A stretch of 64,000 nt of DNA from Deroplatys truncata (GCA_030765065.1 CM060990.1:286405341-286469340), one strand, 5' to 3'. Counted from the first letter of the stretch, positions 22,119-32,798 are shown. Numbers and translations: made by a program. The notes: generated from the sequence alone by a model not told the origin.

Positions 22119-23222
22119 ATGAGCATCGACAGGTTCGGTTCTCAGAGAACTGGTCCAGTTAGAAGAGTGTTTGATCGTTTTATCATAAATAGAGATGTCA
22201 AAGGAAATTATCAATTCAAGAATAAGAGATTGTGTAACGTTCACGATCCTGAAGATAATCATGATGCTTCCAATAAGAATTATGTGGATGCTCTCGAAAT
22301 TAGAATGCAAGATTTCTCTCAGCAAGCTGCTAACAATGTTGAGGTTATGGCTAAGACCCTGTTCGATGAATTGATTTCAAGATATATCCTCAAGAGAGAT
22401 AAGGAAAATAACATTGTGATTGATAAAGTTAGATTGAAGGTATTGCTAGATCCTGTTCACGATAACGATGTTGTGAATAAAAAGTTCATCACTGGATATG
22501 TCAATTCACGCACGCAGACGAGAGATGGTAATGGTAACATTATATTCGACAATAAGAGAATCACTGATATAGCAGATCCTCTCGGAGATACAGATGCTGT
22601 AAATAAAAGATATGCTAGAGCTATGATCATTAGGAAATCAAACGAGACGCGACAGCAGTTAAATAGGTACTTACCAAAGGAAATCGAGATGCAAATAGGT
22701 AAGAAGCTGCTAGACATCACAGCAAATCTGAATAAAACTACGAGTAATGTGGATACTCTAACAACCTCTACAAAAGACAGAGTGGATTCTGTAATGGACT
22801 CCATTAAACAAGTTACCGCAGAGCTTGATAGAGAAAAAACAAATCTTCAGAATCTTTGCAATCAGAAAATTAGCAATTTAGAAAAGTTAGCGATGAAGCG
22901 AGTTTCAGATTTAGAGGCTACAGTCGGACAGTTAAAGACAGAGGTTTTGAATACTCTCAAAACTGATTGCTGCAATGATAAACTTAAGAAAGTGGAGGAA
23001 AATGTAAATATGATGATGGACGCTTACAAAACTAATGTGCAGCAAATGACGAGTTTAGAAGAATCAACCAGAAGCCAGTACACTAATACGGCAATCCTTG
23101 CTGAAGCGTTCAAGACACATACGCAGGAACATAAGAAAGAAACCGAGCAACTGAGAACTTCGATAGAGATGTTAGCTAAGGCTATCGATACGATGAGAAC
23201 TCAAGGTGGACACAGACTATAA
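22119..23222 (+). CDS. Fibre-like protein: three DP-NK repeats plus long coiled coil
   Basis: The 367-codon frame begins MSIDRFGSQRTGPV. Residues 31-57, 99-127 and 141-168 form three copies of a module: GN + beta strand + NKR + DPxxDxDAxNKxY (copies include DPEDNHDASNKNYVD, DPVHDNDVVNKKF, DPLGDTDAVNKRY). This resembles repeats in bacteriophage tail and collar fibres. Residues about 170-365 are a continuous heptad coiled coil (TTSNVDTLTTSTKDRVDSVM; KISNLEKLAMKRVSDLE). I infer a trimeric fibre or spike. It starts 6 bp after the ATPase stop. No frame damage. It is not an enzyme as far as motifs show. Confidence 0.6.
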   Translation: MSIDRFGSQRTGPVRRVFDRFIINRDVKGNYQFKNKRLCNVHDPEDNHDASNKNYVDALEIRMQDFSQQAANNVEVMAKTLFDELISRYILKRDKENNIVIDKVRLKVLLDPVHDNDVVNKKFITGYVNSRTQTRDGNGNIIFDNKRITDIADPLGDTDAVNKRYARAMIIRKSNETRQQLNRYLPKEIEMQIGKKLLDITANLNKTTSNVDTLTTSTKDRVDSVMDSIKQVTAELDREKTNLQNLCNQKISNLEKLAMKRVSDLEATVGQLKTEVLNTLKTDCCNDKLKKVEENVNMMMDAYKTNVQQMTSLEESTRSQYTNTAILAEAFKTHTQEHKKETEQLRTSIEMLAKAIDTMRTQGGHRL

Positions 23223-23259
23223 ATTGAAGGTAATCGTCTATTTTCAAGTCATTTGTAAG

Positions 23260-24018
23260 ATGGATAGTGAAAGCATAAGACTTAAAGAGTCTGTAGCCGA
23301 GCATACCAGGGCTGTAAAAGAGAGACTGAGAGCTCTAAAAGGTCTCAGGTTTGAGACTCAGCATGTCATGTCCGAAGCTTTGAAGCCTGTAACCGCTCCC
23401 CTCAAGGATATTTTGGACAGTCAACGAGGGTTGGCTGTGGAGACAGTCAAGAATGAAGATGATGATTCTACAAGTATTTCTACTTTCCTTCAACACGTTC
23501 GCTCAAAAGACAAGGACCGCATTGATACATTGTACGGGGTGAGATATCAGGATGGAAGTTATATGCTTGGAAATAAAGATATTCATTTTATAAATAATCA
23601 AATATTGATAGGTGATGAAACGTATGAGTCTACAGACGGTTTGACGGAGCTCATCTTTAAGCGAACGCCTCAGATTTCTGCATACACCAGTGAAGACTTG
23701 GAGACGTACGCTAAGATTATGAAAAGTACTTTTCTTCATAGATCTGGTTACACCAGACACGGTCGTTTGAAATCTGGTAAGTCGTATAAATACAAGAATA
23801 TAATACGACCCTTGCTCAATACACATTCAGGTCTAGGACTGACATGGAAGGAGCATAAGTCTGATAAGGAGGTTGACTACGTTTTCTGGAGAAACCCTAA
23901 CAGATTAGTGAATAGGCTGAGGTTACTTATTGCTTCGAGGGACGCTGGTAATAATAGTCACACTCAAGAGATTGAGGAAATTATCCGGGAGTTGAAAGCT
24001 TCTAAAGTTATAGCATGA
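23260..24018 (+). CDS. DUF8207-type Polinton protein
   Basis: I prefer ATG 23260 (MDSESIRLKESVAEHT) over an upstream in-frame ATG at 23206, which lies within the fibre gene and adds unlike residues. The N-terminal third is a Lys/Arg/Glu-rich helix. The C-terminal half has the family core DTLYGVRYQDGSYMLGNKDI, a short beta-rich block, then TSEDLETYAKIMKSTFLHR. This protein is regularly found upstream of the integrase in arthropod Polintons and its role is unknown. The stop overlaps the integrase ATG in ATGA (24015-24018). No frame damage. The family name is from memory of the conserved-domain label. Confidence 0.65.
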   Translation: MDSESIRLKESVAEHTRAVKERLRALKGLRFETQHVMSEALKPVTAPLKDILDSQRGLAVETVKNEDDDSTSISTFLQHVRSKDKDRIDTLYGVRYQDGSYMLGNKDIHFINNQILIGDETYESTDGLTELIFKRTPQISAYTSEDLETYAKIMKSTFLHRSGYTRHGRLKSGKSYKYKNIIRPLLNTHSGLGLTWKEHKSDKEVDYVFWRNPNRLVNRLRLLIASRDAGNNSHTQEIEEIIRELKASKVIA

Positions 24019-24839
24019 CAGCCAAACAGAATATCGCCAGAGAGCTTCACGGGTCGGCGAGGTGGAACTATTTACGACGCAAAATTATCAGCAAAGGTAT
24101 AAATGATTTATTACAAATTGATTTGATTGAAATGATACCATATGCAAGAGTGAACAAAAATTTCAAATACATTCTGATCGCAATCAACTTTTACTCTAAA
24201 ATGGCATATGCAAAACCCTTAAAGGATAAGAGCGGAGTTAATGTTGCAAAGGCTATGGAGGATATATTACAAGAAATGGATGTCCCTCCCCGGAATATTC
24301 AAAGTGACAACGGGAAAGAATTTTATAACAAGTTCTTTAAACGGTTAATGTTTAAGTATAATATTAACCACTGCAGCACCTATACCAATGTGAAGGCTGC
24401 GGCTGTTGAACGTTTAATTCGAACCTTGAAGAATATGATGTACCGAGAGTTTTTAGTCCAAGGCTCATACAAGTGGCTAGATCTTTTACCTAGAATCCTT
24501 GTAAAGTACAATGATACTTTTCATTCAACTATCCGCATGAAACCTAATGAAGTGAAAAACAACGATCTTCTTCTGACTGTGTATAATTATAGTCAAGAAC
24601 GAAGAGAGAAGAAGGCTTCAAGGAAGTTTAGTGTTGGTGATTATGTCAGGATATCTAAACATAAAGGACATTTTGAAAAGGGTTATGAATCTAACTGGAG
24701 CGTTGAAATCTTCAAAGTATTTCGTGTGAACCGTACCAAGCCTACAACATACATACTAAAGGATAGGAATGGTGAAATCATAAAAGGTGGCTTTTATGGA
24801 CATGAACTAAAAAGACTAACTATCCTAATACATATTTAG
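24015..24839 (+). CDS. INT: Retrovirus-like integrase, catalytic part; chromodomain displaced by frameshift
   Basis: The DDE core is present: D36 in LLQIDLIEM, D98 in NIQSDNGKEF and E132 in KAAAVERLIRTLKN, followed by an SH3-like C-terminal region (FSVGDYVRISKHKGHFEKGY; FKVFRVNRTKPTTYILKDRN). The N-terminal ELHGSARWNY matches the truncated zinc-binding region seen in Polinton integrases. The frame closes early at 24839. A 1-nt loss near 24820 moved the C-terminal chromodomain into the next frame (24836-24934). The catalytic core reads intact. The enzyme inserts the element with a 6-bp TSD, which is visible here as AAGGAA. Confidence 0.92.
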   Translation: MTAKQNIARELHGSARWNYLRRKIISKGINDLLQIDLIEMIPYARVNKNFKYILIAINFYSKMAYAKPLKDKSGVNVAKAMEDILQEMDVPPRNIQSDNGKEFYNKFFKRLMFKYNINHCSTYTNVKAAAVERLIRTLKNMMYREFLVQGSYKWLDLLPRILVKYNDTFHSTIRMKPNEVKNNDLLLTVYNYSQERREKKASRKFSVGDYVRISKHKGHFEKGYESNWSVEIFKVFRVNRTKPTTYILKDRNGEIIKGGFYGHELKRLTILIHI

Positions 24840-24934
24840 TAGAAAAGGTTATACGTAAACGTGGAAACAAAGTTCTTGTAAAGTGGTATGGTTTTCCAGA
24901 TACTCAATGGATTGATATAAAGGACTTGGTGTAA
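24836..24934 (+). pseudogene. Integrase chromodomain, out of frame
   Basis: In the +1 frame after the integrase break: LVEKVIRKRGNKVLVKWYG, then QWIDIKDLV and TAA at 24932-24934. This is the aromatic-cage-type chromodomain that ends Polinton integrases and, in chromoviruses, targets insertion to marked chromatin. Confidence 0.8.
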
Positions 24935-24947
24935 TATGTGAAGAATT

Positions 24948-24994
24948 AATAAAGACTAAAGTTTTATGATTGTAAAATCATGCGTATTTTTATT
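24948..24994. terminator. Convergent poly(A) signals
   Basis: AATAAA for the plus strand is at 24948-24953, 14 bp after the integrase stop. TTTATT at 24989-24994 is AATAAA for the minus-strand polymerase transcript. The 3' ends of the two transcripts therefore overlap. Confidence 0.65.
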
Positions 24995-25109
24995 TTAAAA
25001 AAGCATTCATATTTTTCTTTCTTTTTTGAGGGAAAAGTGTTACACAAAAAACCCTCACACATTTGATATCTATTTTACACAATATATACATTATTTAAAA
25101 GTTTAGGCA

Positions 25110-28100
25110 CTAGCAATCACCGGGTCTAAGGGAATAATGGCCCCACGCTACAGTCTTATAGCTTCCTTCCATCAACTTCCTCTTATCGTCACCCCCCTTC
25201 AAAGCCAATTTGTTTGTTTCAATTGTTGTAATTTTGTGGTGTGTACTCCGAAATGTTTTTTGTACCGAAGAAATTTTTAGGCTATGGTCTTTTAAGCATT
25301 CAAAATAATGGCCGAAATCGATTTTTTCCATACCTGCCCTGGTGATGCCCTTTGCTTTCTTAATTGTCTGCCCTCCGTATGTGTATGCGTATAACTTTGC
25401 TCTTATACCGACATACTCCTCCATAACCAAGCCGCCCAATTCATCCTTGAACAACCCAATCTTTTTCCTATTGGCTTGCTTAATGCCATATGCATTATCC
25501 TTTTCGAAGTTTGAAGTGTCGAAATATTGGGGGTTCTCCCTGATGAAATCATAGATATCAGAACTCGTTTCAAAAATGAATGAGTCTGTATCCATGTAAT
25601 TCAGCAGCAAGTCTTTTAAATTTGGTTTCATGATATTGTAAAAGAAGTCATACATGATAAATTTTGAAATGTCCAAAATTGCGTGTCCTATGTAGATTGG
25701 CTTGTTCATATGCACTTCCTCTCTACCCAGCTCGATTCCTACAAGATTTTCTTAAAAAATTATGGTGCGTAGGTAAGTGCTGCGTGCTATCAACTTCTTT
25801 GCCTGTTTCCAGCTTCTAACTATTTTGAAGTCAGTGTATTTCCTGACATTTTCTATAAATTTTCCATATACGGCGTTATTCATCTTTTTCCACAGGTTTT
25901 GCCCGAATTTTGACTTTTCCTGAATTCTTTTCTCTGTGTTCACGTCGATATATGTTTTCAACCAGTTAGACTGGTCGTAGGATACCACTCTGTGAATATG
26001 TCTCACAGTTAGACCTTGTTCAATACACTGCTGCATCACCCTGTAGTGCAAGACATATTTGCTTTTCTGTTCTAATGTCGCAAGCAGTTTCTTGTATTGT
26101 CCATTCGGTGGTATCGCACTCTGTGGGCAGAAAGGAAGCTCGTTGTGGGCGTCGTGGATATGGTCGGGGTATTCGATATCAGCCTCTAGCACATAACCAG
26201 TCTCTGAGTCTTCTTTGATTTCAGCGAAGTTTATACTATCAATTTCTTCTCTGGTGAGCCATTTCAGATTCTTGTACGGGAGGGCAGACCCCATAGAAGC
26301 TCCATATAAGTTATTTATGTCCCAATAGGACAGGTGTTTAACAGGAGCATGCTGATCAAAGTTGGACATGTACCTGTGGTTAGCTTTGGTATAGCCCTTC
26401 ACCACTGTGCACAGTCCGCCTCTAATTCCCGACTCGAAAAATTTCAGCATGCTCTTGTCGGATATTAAGGAAAGTTTTGCCTTTGTTATCTTCAACATAG
26501 CGTCAAAGGTGAGTCCTGGTAATGTATAAAACCATGCTGGGTCAAGTTTATACATTCCCAAGATGAGATCTCAAAACTTTTCGAAAATATCCGCCAAGAG
26601 CAGTATATCTGTTTTCAGGTATAGATCGCTGTATTCTCCGAGATTCCGGATATTAAAGGTATCCCAGACTTTTTCAGCATGTCTGTATTCCTCGTCGGTG
26701 ATGTGGCTGTCAGTGAGAGTGCTGTAGAAGGCTTCCTTCGGTGGTAGAGAAGTTTCTTTTAGTATGGCAAGGCTTGAAACATAATCATACGGGAATATTC
26801 CCTTGCTCTTCGCCAGCTTAAAATGCTCCTCAACAGGATATTCTGCCCTTGTTATTTTAAAGTCACTCTCCTCCAGCATGTCAGCCAGGCTGGACAGCTT
26901 GTCGTCAAGAAACTTAAAGCTGCCCAGAAACCTGAAGCTGATGTTCCTGTACCGTTTGCTAAACGCTATATACCTTTCACCACTTTGAGCGATGCACGAT
27001 ATGGGCGTATTATCATACGCCAGGCGTCTTATCAAGAAGTGGCTGTCATAATTAGATAGACAATGAAAAAAGTTCGGTATGAAATCAGGGACCTTTCTAT
27101 TCAAATTACATCTATTATGAGCAGCACCCAGATATTCCCCTGTCACATGATCGTGATCCCTCACGCGCAAATCGCTCACAGTGAAAGCAGCAAGGCATAT
27201 ATGACACTCAGAGGCATTGTCAAAATTCTGTTGCTCTTCAAGGGTTAAATCCATGGGTTTAGGATTGGAATACACATCGATGACGTCATCAGCAATTGAT
27301 TTTAATTGCTTGATAAAGTCATCGATGGCATTCGGACCTCTGAAGAGGGAGAATTTTGACAAGGCCTCGTCATGCCTACATACCACCTTCAAGGCAATAG
27401 ACATTGCTTCATGCTCTTGAATGGTTCGGGTCCAGCTCGAGCTGCTTGAGGGCTCGCAAGAGTGAACCTTCGCCAGAACAGATTCAATGTCTGCGTATAT
27501 AACAAATGGTACAGGAACGCTCTTGGAGAATGCTTTAAATTCAAGGTATTCATCCTGTTGAGGCATTTTAAGCAATTGGCATTTCCCGCATCTTAACCTA
27601 TGTGCTTCCAGAGCCTTTTCATTGGTGCATCTCTTGAGGCATGCCTCACATGTCCACACTCTATGCCCATGTTTGGAGGCTTGACTGCTTACTAGTCTGG
27701 ACAAGTCTTTAATGAGGCAGTAGTGGGACTTTTCCCCCTGCTCAATATATAACAGTTTGGTATGGTGCTGCTTCTTATCAGCTGTTTGGTATAGGGGAAT
27801 AATGTTCTCATTCTCCTCCTCTATACCAAACACTGAAATGGATACTCCATTATTCTGCTTTTCAAAGCATTCAATTTGATGGAGGGGTACCGGAAATTCG
27901 ATACCTTCATAATTGAATGCCTCGAAAAGCAGTTCAAAGGGGTATACTGTTGTTCTCTGACCGTCGCGTTTAACAGGGTATTTAGAGGCAAGCATACACC
28001 ATGCGAAGCAGTAATTGTCTTTGTTCTGGATGTTTATAGTTGCAGTTTTATTCCTGATTTTCTGAGGTAGTTCAATGTATGAACCTGCGTGTAAAGGATC

Positions 28101-28846
28101 GTAGTGTGTAAAGCCCATCACCAGGCCGAGTATATTTAACAAGGACTTTGACGATGCTCCCCCCTCAAATTTAGAAATGTTTTCCAAAATATCCCCCGCA
28201 ATTGAAGAGAAGATCTGATTGAGATCGCTTGACGGAAGAATCAGTACAGGCTTAGAATTAAAGCCAGTGGAAAGACACTTCTCTTCATCAGGTTTGTGGA
28301 TTAAATATTCAAGTTCCATGGAACAATGCATCTTTAATCCACTCCTGCTTTTCTGCAAAACGTTTTCCACTTCTTTAATAATAAGCTCCTTGCACTCATC
28401 TAAAAAGACTCTGGGCTCAAGTATTTCTAATGTATTTTCTATTCTACTATTAAAAATACGTCCCTTGAATGCCGATTGGATGGTATTGCACTCCAGACCA
28501 TGGCAATTGCTAGCACTAACCTTGGCTTTTTTTATTGTAAGCTGTTCCCTCCCATCCGATGTCGGTCCTCTCTTTCCATTAACTGGTTCTACATCATTGG
28601 ATGATGATGATGAGAAGGTTGACGATGCAGCGGCTTCATCGTTTGCACCTGAGGAGGTCGATGGTGCAGCGGTTTCATCGCCTGCGAGTGAGGAGGTCGA
28701 TGGTTCACCGTGTATAACTTCCTCCAGAGTGTTGAGCGATGAGGAGGCTAACTGTGCAGTGGTTGAGTCTTCACCAATCTCAGGCGATGCTGACCCCTGT
28801 GTTGCCAGGTCCATAGGCTGGCTTCCAGCGTCACCCAGATCATTTC
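25110..28846 (-). pseudogene. POLB: Protein-primed type DNA polymerase B, main exon, two in-frame stops
   Basis: The exon starts after acceptor ATTCCAG at 28846, phase 1. Domains in order: a Ser/Thr-rich linker; a Maverick-specific N-terminal region (DNYCFAWCMLASKYPV); zinc-finger-like CEACLKRCTNEKALEAHRLR; exonuclease motif I FVIYADIES (about 27.49 kb); a C-C/HNH module CHICLAAFTVSDLRVRDHDH; exonuclease II FFHCLSNYDSHFL; exonuclease III YLKTDILLLADIF; palm motif DINNLYGASMGSALPY; and motif C MDTDSF (25581-25592). There is no frameshift, but TGA at 26571-26573 (just after ADIFEKF) and TAA at 25752-25754 interrupt it in frame. The first fits a CGA to TGA change. The main exon is about 1,244 codons. 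It replicates the element in the family, with a terminal protein primer. Confidence 0.93.
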
Positions 28847-28937
28847 CTGGAATAATAATTTTAATATTAATAATAATAATATTAATAATAATAAACGATA
28901 TGTAAAAGAACTTCATAAAATGTTGAAGGATTCTTAC

Positions 28938-30218
28938 CATTCGACTGTTGCTGCATACATATGTCAGACCCCCATCCCTGCTGATTTGGTATAGGGAAGG
29001 CTGATGGTACAGCGCTCGCATGTTGAGCGATACCGCGCCCGAAATAAAGTCCACTTCCTGGAAATAATAATATCAATAATAATAATGATAATAGTATAGA
29101 ATGTGTAAAAGAACTTCATAAAATATTGAAGGGTTCTTACCATTCAGTGGTTGCTGCATGTACGGGGCAGGGCCCCACCCCTGCTGATTTGATGCAGGGG
29201 AAGCTTGTGGTGCAGAGGGTGCGTGATGAACAAACCCGCCTCCGAAATAAAGTCCACTTCCTGGAAATAATAATAACAATATTAATAATAATAATATAGA
29301 ATGTGTAAAAGAACTTCATAAAATGTTGAAAAATATTCTTACCTGTCGGTGGTTGCTGCATGTAGGGAGCAGGGACCCAACCCTGCTGATTTGGCCCCAT
29401 GACGGCTTGGAAGCCCTGTGGTACCTGTGCAGCGTACGATGGTTGACTCATCCCAAAATAAAGTCTATTCCCTGAAAATAATAATAATGATAATATTAAT
29501 AATGATAATAATATAGAATGTGTAAAGCAAGAAGTTCATAAAATATTGCAAAAACTCTTACCGTTCGGTGCTTGCTGTATGTATGGGGCAGAGCCCCACC
29601 CCTGCTTATTTGGTACCAGGAAGGTCTGGAAGCCTGGGGGTGGCGGTGCAGCGGTCGCGAAGCGTTGTGGTGCAGGTGCAACGGTTGCGAGGCCTGGAGG
29701 TGCCGGTACAGCGGTTGCATGTTGAGCGATGCCGCCCCCGAAATAAAGTCCATTTCCTGGAAAAATAAATAATATTAATAATAATAATAATATTAATAGT
29801 ATAGCATGTTTAAGTACAGAGTTCTAAAGAATCTATACGCTATACGTGAAAAATAGATGTTTTAAACACAGGCGTGAAAATACACGGTATTCTGGGAGAC
29901 TGAAAGAGTTATGTGACTGCATATGTGGTGAGAAACTCCCCTTAAATATATCCTTTTCTCCTTATACAATCCAGAACTCTAGGCTGTCGTAGGTAGGTCT
30001 TTGTATGCTAGAATCGCCCTTGTATACCTACTATTAAATAATTTTTAGTTACAATTGCTCAAACACTGGTCTGTAAATTCTTACCATTCGAGTGTTGCTG
30101 TATGTACGGGCCAGAGTCCCATCCATGATGATTAGGCACCAGGAAGGTTTGGAAGCCTGCTGGTGCCGTTGCAGTGGTCGATGGATGACAGACTCCGAAA
30201 TAAACTTCGCTTCCTGGA

Positions 30219-30287
<69 letters not shown>

Positions 30288-30448
30288 GAATATGAACAAG
30301 AAGTTAATATGAATTGTTACATTAATTTTTTTAAACTCTGAAGAATGCTTACCATTCGGTTGTTCGGGTGCCTGAATCATGGCTGTATTTGAGGAACGAT
30401 CCTGCTGGAGCTGGATGTATGCCTCAGCTACGTTAGCAGAACTGAATG
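28938..30448 (-). CDS. POLB: Polymerase leader: six symmetric phase-1 exons, five of them similar to one another
   Basis: Exon bounds (minus strand, 5' to 3'): 30353-30448 (96 nt), 30085-30213 (129), 29562-29756 (195), 29343-29471 (129), 29141-29260 (120) and 28938-29057 (120). All lengths are multiples of 3. Each starts after CAG and ends before GTAAG, all in phase 1, joining to the main exon at 28846. The last five encode one theme: G(S/N)xLYFG ... P(N)QQGW ... APYxQQ ... NG, for example SNQQGWGPAPYMQQPLNG. The first of the six (FSSANVAEAYIQLQQ) is unlike the rest. The product is Pro/Gln/Ala-rich and probably disordered. Acceptors follow ATT/TAA trinucleotide repeats instead of a classic pyrimidine tract. 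Alternative joining in any combination would keep frame. Confidence 0.8.
30220..30285 (+). repeat. (TAA)n microsatellite in polymerase intron
   Basis: About 20 TAA units directly upstream (in the transcript) of the exon ending at 30213. Shorter AAT/TAA tracts flank every acceptor between 28846 and 29790, so the tracts were duplicated together with the exons. Confidence 0.9.
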
Positions 30449-31182
30449 CTGAAAACGTAATTAATTTACGCGTTAGATTTTTATTTATTTATTTACTTTT
30501 TTTTTAAGAAAAGTTATATTATTAAGTTAATTTACTTTATTGCGCATTGCTTATACAGGGAAATGTCGATGTATTTTTAAACACCTGAGATATTTCTATG
30601 ACAAAATAAAGCATTTGTATTATTCGACACACTCATGGAAAATATCTCTTTTTAACGTGATGGAAACAGGCTGGAAGTTTTTTACTAAATTAATTGCACA
30701 AGAGGAATGAAACATTAACTGATGAATGTTCGATCAATGCATGGAAACATGAAGTCCCCGGATCGAATACCGCCGGTTACCCTCGGAAGAATATATATAC
30801 AGAACATTCTTTATTCGATTCGTAGGGTAATCAAGTAATTGTATTTTGTCTAGAAAGGAATATAATTCACTCTGTGAAACCCTGTATTTAAATATCTGGA
30901 ATAATAATTACTCAACAAGATGAATACTTAACTAAATTGTTCACATTTTTTGAGAATTATCGCAGTTAGCTATTAAATGTAGAATAAGCTTGTCTAAAAT
31001 GAATACTTAACTAAAATGTTCACATTTCAGAAAAAATTCAAATGTCTAGCTATAAACTTTTAGAATACTCAGCTATTTACAAATAAAGGTCCGTCATTAA
31101 AAACAAGAACGCAAATATACGTTAAATGTACTAAGTAATAAGTTAACTTTTTTAATGAAGATGAATTGGTGATACAACTTAC

Positions 31183-31298
31183 CATTCATGATGTTCGATG
31201 TAATTTCCACGTTGAAAGAATAAAGTTTGCAGAGTGCTTAGATCGCAGTGTTCTTACGATACTGTGAAAATCATTGGAGAAGCTGCTGCTTTTATATA
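31183..31298 (-). promoter_or_regulatory. Polymerase promoter and 7-nt first coding exon
   Basis: TATATAAA (plus coordinates 31291-31298, read on the minus strand) lies about 100 bp before ATGAATG|GTAAGT. The coding part of exon 1 is ATG AAT G (31183-31189), ending at a strong donor in phase 1, which matches the phase of the next exon (starts 30448). So translation would begin Met-Asn-Ala. Confidence 0.65.
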
Positions 31299-31335
31299 AT
31301 TTCCCCCGCTAAAGCTGAAGCGGTGAGAGTTGTGT

Positions 31336-32018
31336 AGAGCACTTAGGAAAACAATTACTGACCTTGTTCGCTAATGGGGTGAAAGCGTCTAACATCGTCA
31401 GCTAATGGAGTTCACCGTTACCACCAGGCGGAAGTATGTCGTTGTTCGCTAATGTAGGTAAACAGATCCGGAATGCAAACTTAAAAGTCTATTAATGTGG
31501 TGAAAGCGTCTAACATGGCCAGCTAATGGACAAGCGCTTTCCTCAGATAGAAGAAGGTCGCAGTGTTTTCATTACATAACAGACTGTTCCCGTGAGCAGG
31601 CTACTTATAAACACACTGACACTTGCGCTCGATTCAATTCATATACAATTAATTAATCAATGGTATTAGTAGTCATAAAAATGTCAATTCTTTTTTTTCA
31701 ATAATATTTGACGAAAATTACCTAATTAATTTGCCGAGGGGCGGCAGACCTCGAGAAAACAAATCCCTCAAGTCAGGACGCCACGGCACGCGACTAGACC
31801 GCTTGGGGGGAGGGGGGTAGGACCTTTCGGCATCTCCGGCGATCATTAGCGGGTTACATATGTTTACATATGTATTACCACACATATCCATTAGACTTGA
31901 CATTAGCGGCGGTCATTACCGGGTTACAGGTGTTTACATATGTTTACATATGTTAAAACACATGTAAATCAGCGGGCGGCATCTGTTTGTGCGCTGGAGT
32001 CGGCATGTTATATCTACT
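31336..32018 (-). repeat. Right TIR of Polinton 1 (683 bp)
   Basis: Inverse of 17328-18110, lacking one internal module of about 100 bp. The tip AGTAGATATAACATG is followed directly by the TSD AAGGAA at 32019-32024. Confidence 0.9.
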
Positions 32019-32024
32019 AAGGAA

Positions 32025-32798
32025 GTTATCAAATAAAGCGGCAAAGGACAAAGAAATTACAAATTAATGATGTAATATCGAAAAAAACATTATCCAAAAT
32101 AGAAAACTTGAAACTACCAAAATGACTTAATAAATGACATATTTCTTAATATGGGACCCGTGATAAGGATTTATGTACACTTAAGCAATACCTTTATTGC
32201 AAGAATTAAAAGATGGCATGTCATCTGAATCCGGATCATGCTTATATGATACTTGGTCTTCAAATAGCTTCTGCTCACAATAATATACTGTTTAATACGC
32301 ATTCCTAAGGAATATAAAGAACTTACTTTTTGGCAGGTAGGCCGACTCATAACATGAAAACAGATGTAATGCGGGTCAAAGGTATTGTTCCCTGAAAATG
32401 GCAAGCTTTTCCAGGTATATAATCCTTTACAGAACCACAGTGAACGGAAAAAGGTTGTTAAACTTTGGCTGTAAGAGCAAACAGCATTTCCGTTGAAATA
32501 ACTATGCCGCTCAACTGCGTAAAAGGCAACAGATATTAATCTGAGCTTCTCTTCGCTTTAAAAGTCACGTACAAGTGCAATAAATCAAGATGTACTCATA
32601 TATCGGAAGGGAATATATGCTTCAATGTTGGCGGAAACTTCACAACTTAACAACAGATGTACGAAAGTGCATTGTTTCTTATCACTCAGTCATATACCCC
32701 CCCACTTCAACAAATAAGTTGCACACACATATTCAAACTAGAATCTTGAGTATAGATTCAGTTTTCTCTGCTTTGATGAAGTGTTTAAGTCGGTGTGC
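32025..32798. other. No gene recognised
   Basis: Right flank of Polinton 1, belonging to the host DNA-transposon-like insertion. It has only short chance frames. Confidence 0.4.

Larger units (their letters stand above)
17328..32018. mobile_element. Polinton 1 (Maverick), 14.7 kb, complete boundaries
   Basis: Ends are AGTAGGTATAACATGCCGAC on the left and, inverted, AGTAGATATAACATGCCGAC on the right. The 6-bp sequence AAGGAA directly flanks both sides (17322-17327 and 32019-32024), exactly the TSD length Polintons make. It encodes the diagnostic set: polymerase B, retrovirus-like integrase, packaging ATPase, adenain-like protease, penton-like and major capsid proteins, plus PLA2-like, fibre-like and DUF8207-type proteins. 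Integration used the element's own integrase, by established family knowledge. It sits within the DNA-transposon-like insertion in the retroelement gag. Several genes carry single inactivating lesions, so this copy is probably recently dead. Confidence 0.95.

Noticed and set aside
21396..24934. Bacterial or phage contamination suggested by gene overlaps and a fibre-like protein
   Set aside because: Introns, TATA boxes, AATAAA signals, a 6-bp TSD in eukaryotic repeats and a chromodomain integrase place it firmly in a eukaryotic Polinton.
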